A stretch of 64,000 nucleotides of DNA from Ephydatia muelleri (lineage: Eukaryota > Porifera > Demospongiae > Spongillida > Spongillidae), in assembly GCA_013339895.1 (NCBI GenBank), contig JABACO010000011.1, positions 9,448,546 through 9,512,545 of the forward strand. The letters are read 5' to 3'. A program made the translations under genes and the position numbers. Below are positions 1 through 11,200 of the stretch, in pieces. Every line of letters begins with the position of its first letter. The first letter of the stretch is position 1. A model generated the notes under the pieces. That model worked only from the letters and a program-made list of their open reading frames with translations. It was not told the DNA's origin and searched no databases.

Positions 1-11
1 GAAGTCAACAC

Positions 12-143
12 AGCAAAAAAACGCGTAGAATCAATTCTTGATTTTCAATTGATTTGCCACTTACATTCTGTTAACGGTTTGTACCAGAATGTAAGTGACA
101 AATCAATTGAAAATCAAGAATTGATTCTACACGTTTTTTTGCT
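12..143. repeat. Near-perfect 59-bp palindrome
   Basis: Arms 12-70 and 85-143 are reverse complements with only about two mismatches, around a 14-base loop (71-84). The outer ends read AGCAAAAAAACG on both strands. This is a fold-back or MITE-like element. No target duplication or coding capacity is visible, and its sequence is unlike the other palindromes in the window. Confidence 0.85.
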
Positions 144-1138
144 ATGCCATGAAAAAAGAAATGCAAGTAGATAATAATAACCTTTGGAACCTGTTTATCA
201 GAACTCTATTCCCGCCGCTCAATACATATAAAAGTTTTGCAAAATATGAAAGTCAACCATTATTTCAGCCCGCCAGAAATATTGAACAAGTGTAGTTCTC
301 TAGGTTTTGACTGCGCAAAGGCTTAGATAATTTAGTATCCTACCTGAAAAGCACAGCAGAGTCCTCAATTGCTACCAAACCAATACAAACTAGCCTTCGT
401 TTCTATGTCCCGTACAATTTCAATCCATCACTTCCGTCACAATTTTTACTCGTTATTTCGGTTACCACTTTTTCAGTACACGTACGTCAAATATATGTGA
501 TAAAATTGAAGTATGTGTCGATGCTTGCAGAAGGAGAGCGGAGCTCATATTGCAGCTCAGCCCAATTCAATGGAACGGATTCCTGCAGGCAGTGTTCCAT
601 GGACACAAGGACGCAAGGATATCAAGCAATATACATTGCGATGTTTGTTCGTTACCCACGTGCTCGGTCAGGAGCGGGGCGAAGTGAGGAGACTAGCCAC
701 CATTTAAAGTATGCGTCACTCCCGTAGAAAACAGCGGCAGACGTTCGACCGTCGAAAGTCGTCGTAGGGCTATAGACCAGAATGCCACAGAAACGGTTGC
801 AGCTCTGGGCCTGAGCAGTTTTTTAAATGATGGGTTCATATTCTGGAAATGTGCATGCTTATGTACAGTATGCCTGCAGTTCTACAGGCTGTGCACTTAT
901 GTTGGTTGGTTCTGTATGTACACACAAGTACACTGGTCATATAGGAGTTACATGTGAGTAGTTTGGCAGTGAGTTAACTGGTTTACTCAAACCCTGCATG
1001 ATGCATCAACGCGACCTATAGGTGTGCTTCTTCCCTTTTACTAAATAGCATCACTACTTCCTGGGCTACACATTGAAAGGTGTTGAATATAAGATAAAGT
1101 AACACAGAACTTTGATATAAAAGGAAACATAGCAACAT
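144..1138. other. Intergenic stretch downstream of the receptor phosphatase
   Basis: I see no recognisable gene. An open frame of 76 codons at 497-727 (+) has no family resemblance and I do not call it. The stretch should contain the 3' untranslated region of the minus-strand receptor gene just below 1139; no clear AATAAA was found on the minus strand close to the stop. Confidence 0.5.
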
Positions 1139-2273
1139 TTACTTAAAATTTGAGTACAGTTCAAATGAGTCCAGGTATTCCAATATGGTTTTATAAATAA
1201 ATTCATATTGCAGCTGAAAAAAGAATGCATTAGAGCTAATATGCGGCACATCAAAGCTATATACCTCTGTCTGGACCATCATCTCACGCTGCAATCGAAG
1301 AGCTCGTACAGTGTGAAACACATCTACTGTACCTTCAGTCCTCAGCCTTTCCAACAGAATGCTAATAGCAATGTATGTACCAGTGCGACCGCATCCAGCA
1401 CTGGTAAATTGTGGAAGACAATTGAACAAAGATTCGCCACTTCTATCCTGCATACCTGCAATGCACAATGATTGGCTTGTCTCCACTCTGCTGCTGCCAC
1501 TTTTGTACTTGACCAATGAGATCCACAATTCCCACACCATTTCCTGGGATGCCTTCATCAGGCCAAACTGTAAACTGGTAGTGCCTCACAAATTGTATGC
1601 TGCCTTCACGATCCTGTTTTAATACATTGTGTTGCAGTAAAGTATACACTTCAAGAGAGTAACCTACCCTGCTGTCTATCAACTTGAATTCTCTCAATGT
1701 GTATTCAGGATACTCATGCACACCATGTAACACAACTTGAAATGGACCATGCATTTCAGCACCACTTTCTGGCCAATATCGATGACATTTTACCTTTGAG
1801 TAGTACAAATCATAACAATAAAACTTTCAAAAACAAAACCCTTACTCTGCCTCCTTCTCTTTCTTTCGTGAGCATTACAATTGATGAACTCTTTTGCTCC
1901 CAAGCCATTCTCCAGAAGTCATCTGTTGTGTCTGGCAGAGGGCCTTGCGAAGCAATAAAGGCACGAGGTTTGTGATAACCCTTAAAAATAATCATCACTA
2001 AATTTCAAGTGCACTACAATTCCTGTCACAAACATTGATCAAGCTGGCATTGATGTAATCAGAGCCCTCAACACCAGGAATGATGCTCATCCTACATCGA
2101 TGACTGTCAACTGCATGGTTATAAAATGGATGTAAATGCACACCAGATCCTAATCAAATATCAAATGTGATATACTCACAAGGAACAATATTTGTGTATC
2201 TATTCTTTGTTTTATTGTAATGTAGAATACCAACATCCTTAGCAGCTTTTTGATGTATTGTGGTATTGATTTT
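1139..2273 (-). other. PTP domain D2 with intact catalytic motifs
   Basis: Eight exons encode the membrane-distal PTP domain. Visible motifs are [38 protein letters not shown], the WPD loop [10 protein letters not shown] and the P-loop [11 protein letters not shown], followed by MVQTE and the Q-loop region QYEFIYKTI. The nucleophilic Cys, the P-loop Arg and the WPD Asp are all present. D2 domains of vertebrate receptor PTPs usually lose one or more of these. The protein ends 24 codons into the last exon, just after helix alpha-6. Confidence 0.92.
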
Positions 2274-5200
2274 CTATACAGGAGTAAACAGCAGCTAATT
2301 CAGGTAGGTCCAAATGCACATACCTCAAATTCCATCTGAAGCATAGTCTTTTGCATAGTATCATCCAGTGCACACAGCAACCTGTATTGCTCGTTTAAAT
2401 CCCTTGCAGAGACATCTGTGTCACCACATTCAATAGCTTCCAGCAAGGCATCATGAATGAAGACATATTGACGCTGAAAGGGTATATAATATATTACTTT
2501 AAGCAACAGCTCATTTGGGCATATTACCTCAGTCTGAACCATAAGACATCTCTGGCGTCTCATTCCTTTTACAAAACCAAACACGTCAATACTATTTTCT
2601 TCATGTAACCGTTTCATCTGAGAATGCAGTGTTATAAAAGTCCCAGTGCGCCCCACACCTGCACTGTGGGTTACAGTAAGTAAGGTTTCATTTTATTCTA
2701 GACACACTTCCAGGTTATAATACCTGCAGTGAACAACCATGGGACCAGACTGCTCTGTGTTTGATGCAGAGACTTTACGAACGAGATGAAGCAACGCAGT
2801 CGGATAGTCCGGCACATCATGGTCCGGCCAAACAGTGAAATGGAACTGTTTCACTATTCTTTCTTCTTTATAACCTTCCCGCTGTAATGAGAACACTCTC
2901 AGCGTGTAGTCAGCAAGGGTTAACTCTTCCTGAGTGTGAATTCTGATTGACCCGTAAACTGCAGTCCTCCCTTCTGGCCAATACTGATTGCACTTGATCT
3001 ATTTAAAATATATGTTTTGAAAGAAGAGAATTAATGCAATGAAACTTTGGTATACATTTAAATACATGCAACTATTGTTTAAGCCCTTCGCACACATGCT
3101 TCTATGCACCAGTAGGGAACATTATCAGGAGCCACATAAGCAAGGTACAATGTCGGATTGGCTTCCTCTGCAGTGTGGTTCTCGATTGAACATTCAATCA
3201 GTAACGATACCAAAGTGTTGCCCCACTGTCTCGTTGGCATGTAACCTATCAAAGACGACAGATATGTACAAACAATGCGCACTCCATTGAATACTGCTGT
3301 CTTCGTAAAACTGCAGGTCAACACTTCAATGATATATGTGTCTTCTCTATTCCTGTCATTGCACATACCCGTATTTCCAGTCCATTTTCGTTTTGTTCGT
3401 TTCCATTCTCGCACGATTTACGCTTTTAGCATCAGTTATTAAGTTTGCAGTATTGATAATTGCGGTAATATGGCGACCGAGATGGCGACAGGTGGAGGTT
3501 CCAAAACCCAAGGGCGGGAAGCGCGACAGGTGGCAACAGACTCTTTTACCATGGGCATCTGCAAGATTTGCTCCAGCAGTGGTACCGGTATCTACAACGG
3601 ATCTAGACACGGTACGGGATGCATGTACCACCACCCAATTAGAGCCCCAGCTAACAGTACCGGGTGATGAGAATCCGCAAACCCACAAACCGCTTATGCT
3701 CAATACAGTTAACGCTCTTAGTGTTGAATGCGGTGCGCAGTACCACTTATGCGCACAAGTGTATATACCAGTTAACAGCCTAACTAGAATTTGCCGCTAA
3801 ACGAATACACGTTCTTTCTTGATACGAATCACTGAAAAACAAACCTACACTATATCATGCAAAGCGTCGACGAACAAAAAACCTAAATTACGGTAACTCC
3901 GCCGAGTCAAGAACATCGTCCGAAGATTAATCTACATCAAAAATTGTAGCACAGGTATCATTTCATAAATCACAAATTTGTACGGCTTCAATGTAAAACA
4001 GAAATCCCATGCATCGGCATACAATTTTCACCACAAGGATATATATTCGATTGACCTGATAAAATTTATTGTGATGTTGAGTAAAAGCGAGTCAGATGAT
4101 TTTTTTTTATTCTTAACGTTACAGATGAGCAAAGATCAGAGACATGCCATGCAGTCATATGGGGTCAATCACATACAACGTTACAAGTTGACTACACGTT
4201 TTCCTCCTCCCTTATCCCTCATAACTCATGTCAGCCTTGTCATACAAATTTAAAAACATCTGGAGGGCACTAATGTACCGGCTGGAAGAATGTCTAAGTG
4301 AAAAGGGAAGATTTTCATCTTGAAAAATAAAACACACAACGTTCCTTGTAAATTACTACATGCAAATAGCTACGGATACCTGGACATCCAGATATTCTGG
4401 TATGCAAAAAAGATTGAAGAACGCATAGTTTGACATTTTGGGGATGGTACAAAACGTAACCTAAATAGGTAGTGTGATAGGCTTCAAATGCAACCTGTAT
4501 TCACAATACACTGCAGCTGAGATTGACAGTCAATTTGACCTCATGATAAAAATTTAACTGAAATTAATTATCACTAAATTCAAAATTTAACACAATATTC
4601 AACGAGCCACTGCAGCGAGCGCCTGTGCATTCTGTCGCATCAAGACAACTGACAAGTCGCAATATAGTTCATTTAGTGCTGCCGAGCATGATTGTCTCTG
4701 ACGCAAACTCAGCAATTTGCTCAAACGGGCAAACATGGAAACAGCCTCCTGGCCCCATCCACCATACACTTCCACTACAAGATGGATGCAAGACCATCCC
4801 CTTTCATTGCAGGGACCATCATTCTTCAAATGCTTGTCCCTTTCCCCCTTCTCAGCTGTGGACCCTGGGATCATGCTCGCTTCAAGGATACTGTCTGAAT
4901 TAAGCGGGTTGATGACCTTAAGGTCAAAGGCTGCCGGGCGAGACAAAGACCAATTGGCTCGTTGCATATTGTGTTAAATTTATGTTATGTGTATGAGTAT
5001 TATTATTGTTTACACTGTACTTAATGGAAAAACTAAATTCAAATAAAATAAATAAGACCATAGATACAATTAGATAATACTTCTGTACTAACAAGTATAA
5101 TTACACTTGTTCAACATAGAGAAACAAATAGACAAAAACTTTATTTCACGAATAAGGCCAGAGGAGCACACTAAATGAAAGTTGTTCTACTTTGGTTAGC

Positions 5201-8200
5201 ATACACAGATTAGCATTAGCGTTTTATTAATATTTGTTTAACCATGCCGTTAAACTGCTTGGTTTTAACTGTTTCATCTTTATGTAAGTTTTAGTAATTA
5301 AATTTATATGATGCAATAACCTTTTTAGAAACAATGCACTCACTCAACATCCATCACATGCATAACCTTTTATATACACTTTCCCTTTGTGCTCACTTCT
5401 GTACTTTGCACATTCCACTTACCCTTCCTTTCTCCTCCAAATTAGTCAACATTACAATTGTTGCAGTGCACTGTTCCCAAACCATTCGCCAGAAATCTGA
5501 AATTGAATCTGCAACTGGTCCTTCAGTGAATGAATTAAGAATAAAAACAAAGTGGATTCGTGATAGTATGATCCTCATATCAAACCTTGAGTGGCAATGT
5601 ATGCGTTTTGCTGCTTGTATCCCTACAGCATTGACAGGTGTCATAACAAGAATTTATTATACATAGGGCACATACATCAATATAGTTTGCATTAATATAA
5701 TCTGAGCCAGGCTTTCCATTTGTTTCTTGCAACTTCACACGTGAATGGTCATCTGATACGACAAAGAAGAAAAGCTGATAATCAAGCAAATAAGCTGCAT
5801 TACTTACAGGCCGATATATTTGCATATCTATTCTTGACAGAATTCTCTGGTCTCAATGATGCTTCGCATGTGGATGCATGTTGTGGCTCCAATTTCTAAG
5901 GTAATAATGTACTTCTATGTTCCAAGCTTTTTTTGTGCTAAACCATTTCACTCTAAGGTCACACCACTTACACCATATTCTTCTGAAAATAGGTAGTCAT
6001 CATTAGAGTGCATCTGCACTATATGACGTGCAAACTTATCCACAGGAATGGGATCCAAAGTTCCAGCTAGAGTAAGAAAGTATTTGCACATAATCCAGAA
6101 CTTATTTTTCCTTACCATATGGCTTAACGGCTGCTGGATTAGTGATTATACTAATTGGTTGAATTGCTGGGCGCTCAAAGAGATTGTCATTATTATCATT
6201 TACCAGCAAGATCTTCCTGCGGTATCTGAGTCTATGGAATTGTTGGATCACAACATGCTGCTGCAGTGCATGCCTACCAACCTCCAAAACAAATACAGGC
6301 TCGCAGCCACTCCAACACACACAATTGCCAGCAACACTAGCGTAGTAGCAATGGCAGCTTGTAAAATATCTTCATCTCTGTTCACTAAAGGGGAAAATAA
6401 TATGAAATTGCAACAAACTGATTCGATGAATGTACACATTGGTATATGATAACATGTCTGTAGCAATGTGTGAAGTTGATATTGTCTGTAGCAATGTGTG
6501 AAGTTGATATTTTTAACTATCTACAGTGGAAACTTGGTACTTTGATCCTAAACCTTTTTGTGTGTAGTTCATTTAAATTGAGTTTGATTGAATGCATAAC
6601 AGTGAAAATCGGACCAGCATGCACGTTTTTTACATAAGTCCTTGTCAATAAAGATCATTAGTATGTATCATGTGACTTTTTGGGATTCATTATGCTGTAC
6701 ATTAGAACAAATTTAAAATTTCACTCGCATTTGTTCATGAATTGTTAGGAACCCATTATCTATTAACAACCTTTTAAATTATGCCTTACATATAATGCGA
6801 TCGTCAATTGTATTCAGCAATTATTCAGTGGACTTTTAGTTAATTTTTTAAACAATTATTTACCCAAGAATTAAGCTCAGAATCTGCTGCAGATAGATTA
6901 GATCGCATCCTACCAAGTTCATGCCAAAATTAAGAAGGCTTGCCAAAAGATCCGCATCAAATTCGATCATGAAATAAGAAAGCTTGTGAAAAGGACCAGT
7001 GCGAGTAGTGCTGTGCTGGCTACCGAAACGAAATCATCAAAAAATTGACTTCAGTTAATTACTTCAATCAGACAAATGGATGATGTTGATAGCACACAAT
7101 CAAGATGACCATTGGTGTCAATTGCACATCATGACATTAACAATATCAATGTTAACACAGCTGTATAATTATTGTTGTTAAAAAATTAAAATGAGTGAAA
7201 CAAGAAATAAAATTTAATTAAAATAAAATTGGTGTCATGTGTGCACCAATTGAGTAACAAGTAAGGAAACAATGCAATTGTGAATTTATAAATATTACAG
7301 AGCATCCTTTAGCATGTAATGTATTAATTATGGTTTCTTCAGGCTTGCTAAATGTAGGTCTGTAAAATTAGTTATACATTCATAATTTCCTTACTTTTTA
7401 CTCAATTGGTACACACAGATCCCAAATTAACTTTTATATCTTGTATTTGGAATGGTCTCCCATGTACCAGAGGGGCGGATCCAGGATTTCAGAAAAGGGG
7501 GGGGTTGTTAATGAATAATTAAAGAGGGGCAGGTGCGGGAGGGGGAACCCCGCCTGCCCAGCTAGGGGGCCTGGGGGAGCGCTGTAAGCTCCCCCAGACG
7601 CCAACGCTTTTTTATTATATCATGCTCAAAACACTACATAAAACTGCGTGCAAAAACGGAAATAGTCTATGTTTTTCATGAATCAAATAATTCAGACATT
7701 TACATGTACGATTTTATAAATAGCTGGATCTATGTACTACAATCGGATGCTTGAAACAGTTTTCTGGGATGCGCTCGCATGCAGATTTCATCCACAGGTA
7801 CTCTTTCTTTATAGTGCACGCATGCATGGAAATCAAAGCCAAAAGATGTTGTTGATCCTTCTCATTGATTAACTACATTTAGCTACTTTGGCGATATCTA
7901 GCAAGCGCTCTCCATGACCATTTACATGTATACGGTGCCTCGATCTCTCGTAGGATCATTTTCATGTTTAATCATATAGATTGATCAATGCTTACTTTTT
8001 AAAGTAAGAAAACTATGCATACTTGAGTATGAGTTTTTATAAATGTCCTGTTTTGTTCTTTAGTGATACTGTAGTTTATTGCCGTATTGGAGAAGACTTT
8101 TAAGAATACAATATAAAGAATACAGTTGTAAACCTTGCTTACGCAAGTAAGCACCATGCGCTTACGTAAGAAAGATTGATCAATCTATGGTTAATAACTA

Positions 8201-11200
8201 CATGTGCACGTGCATGATTATTAATGTGCAATGCAAGGCGAATCGATTTGGTTAGCCTTTTAGCCTTGCTAGTGTGGTAGCACCTTTAGGAATCTTTCTC
8301 TTTTGTTCCGAATTTCCTATTAGTGAATGTTAATATTATTCATTACAGGTCTGAAAAGGAGGGGTTGCAACCCCCCCCCCCCCCCCCCCCCCCCCTGGAT
8401 TCGCCACTGACCAGGTATATTGTCAGATTGGTCTGATATTTGTTAGCTGTTGGTAAAGCTCATAGAGTACCGCCCAAGTTTATGTCACTTGTTTGCCCAC
8501 TGAGGGCAGAGAGCAGCCGCAGCTTGGGCAATTGCTACCTAGCCAACAGGGTCCAATGATAAGTGCTGGCTACCATTGGGTCAGCCTACATTCCAAACCA
8601 TTATGCAGATCATGGTTAGGTAGCTATTGGGGTAGAAGCCCAGAGGGTGCCACCTACCTGAGGAAGGTCATGATACATATATATATGGAACGTTATATGA
8701 GATTATGGCGCTTGTGGTACAGTTGTAAAATTTTCAGAACAAAAGTTGACCGTTGCATTGAAATGTACGCCTAATTAAAACTCATTGCTTTATTACTTCA
8801 TGACCGATAGTCCAATATTAAATGCGTAAGTACCATTTTGTAGAGGATTTTAGTACCTAATAGGAAATCAATAAATTTGAAAACTTGAAACAAATCCACA
8901 AGGGTCATTTTCTCATACAACGTTCCACATAATTATATATAATTATAAGTAACGTTCTATACGAAAATGGGTCTTGTGGATTTTATTTAATAACATAAAA
9001 TTTAAATCAATATATCTTCCGAAATATTAATGCTATCGTGTTCCTATTTTTAACACAACATACCACACCATTACTATATGTGAAAATCCATTTTGGTGTC
9101 TTACACATGCAGGGTACCAACGTCACAAGGTCTGATACCCCGTAGGGTTCAAAACGGTCACATCTTCAGGTAGGAGTGTCCAAAGCGGTTCAAAATAGGT
9201 ACCTATGTAGAAGGGTCCTACCGCTATTGATTTGTTCTGTTCGTTAATTTTTGCTTTATCCGTTATGGAGATACAAGTGTGCAAAATAATTGCATATTTC
9301 CCGGGCGTTACTCGCCATTAACGTATTACGAGGATCCTTGAAGCCAGTCATAATACGTTAATGGCACGTAACACCCGGGAAATATGCAATTACTTTGCAC
9401 ACTTGTATCTCCATAACGGATAAAGCAAAAGTTAACGAACAGACCAAATCAATAGCGGTAGGACCCTTCTACATGGGTACCAATTTTGAACCGATTTGGA
9501 CACTCCTAACTGAAGATGTGGCCGTTTTGAACCCTACGGGGTATCGGACCTTGTAACGTCGGTACCACGCATGTGTAAGACACCAAAATGAATTTTCACA
9601 TATAGTAATGGTGTGGTATGTTGTGTTAAAAATAGGAACCCGATAACGTTAATATTTCGGAAGATATAGAACCTTCTATACGAAAATGGGTCTTGTGGAT
9701 TTCATTTTATAACATAACATTTAAATCGATATATCTTCCGTAATATTAACGCTATCGGGTTCCTATTTTTAAAACACAACATACCACACCATTACTATAG
9801 GTGAAAATCCATTTTAGTGTCTTACACATGCGGGGTACCGACGTTACAAGGTCCGATACCCCGTAAGATTCAAAACGGCCACATCTTCAGGTAGGAGTGT
9901 CCAAATCGGTTCAAAATATCTACCTATGTAGAAGGGTCCTACCGCTATTGATTTGTTCTGTTCGTTAATTTTTGCTTTATCCGTTATGGAGATACAAGTG
10001 TGCAAAGAAATTGCATATTTCCCGGACGTTACGCGCCATTAACGTATTACGACTGGCTTCGAGGACGTCCTCGTAATACGTTAATGGCGCGTAACGCCCG
10101 GAAAATATGCAATTTCTTTGCACACTTGTATCTCCATAACGGATAAAGCAAAAATTAACGAACAGAACAAATCAATAGCGGTAGGACCCTTCTACATAGG
10201 GAACCAATTTGGACAATCCTACCTGAAGATGTGGCCGTTTTGAACCCTACGGGGTATCGGACCTTGAAACGTCGGTACCCCGCATGTGTAAGACACCAAA
10301 ATGGATTTTCACATATAGTAATGGTGTGGTATGTTGTGTTAAAAATAGGAACCCGATAGCGTTAATATAACGGAAGATATATCGATTTAAATCTTATGTT
10401 ATAAAATACAATCCACAAGACCCATTTTCGTATAGAACGTTCCATATATCGTTTTAAATTTTATGTTATAAAATAAAATTCACAAGACCCATTTTCGTAC
10501 AGAACGTTCCATAATATTATATATTATTACAGCATATATAAGTACAACTATGGAGTGCATACGGATGTGAAAGGTGGGTCAGTTGACTTGCAAACTGAAG
10601 TGGCTGTTGACTGAGTGATCCAACTACTCTCATATATGTGTAATGCCTGGAACCAGACCTGTTTGATGGTTGTGATTTTAATGCTGAATGATGGGAAGTG
10701 ATTGTATGCTTAGCTAAGCCTTGATGCTTATCTGGAGGCTGGAGCTTAGCTTCCCTGTGGGTATCATTCCATCAATATTAAACAATGTTTATTCAACCCT
10801 AAACAAAACCTTAAAACCAATCATCCTCATACAGTAGCGGCTCGCACATCAGCATATTAGCACATTAGCAAATAAAACTTCTTCACCTGGAAATTGTAGA
10901 AACTGCTAGTTTTCGTAGCAAAAACCTTATTGATTTTTGCCGCTTGCAATCTAATGATTTCATGAGCCTAAGCTAATTGATTGATATCCAAGTTGGGGAG
11001 TACAAGGCTCATATACAGTAAATGCAGACTATATTTGGTTTTAATCATGATACTAATTCCCTACTTCATCCACTGGAAGGAATTCAGTGTTCAACCATAA
11101 GCAGAGCATTTGGATAAAGATTGCATACCGAAAATCCTGTTCAAAATGGACTGAGACCATCAAAAGACATACTGAAAATAAAGTCACACATTTGCGAGAT

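Larger units (their letters stand above)
2324..6066 (-). other. PTP domain D1 (membrane-proximal, catalytic)
   Basis: The domain begins with the wedge-like start [19 protein letters not shown] (5972-6066). It continues with [17 protein letters not shown] across 5808-5895 and 5676-5752, [51 protein letters not shown] and [14 protein letters not shown]1 is interrupted by a 2.4-kb intron (2999-5422) after the [10 protein letters not shown] motif; the other introns in the domain are short. All catalytic residues are present. Confidence 0.93.

Noticed and set aside
497-727. 76-codon plus-strand frame left of the receptor gene
   Set aside because: No recognisable domain, no splice or promoter support, ordinary length for chance.
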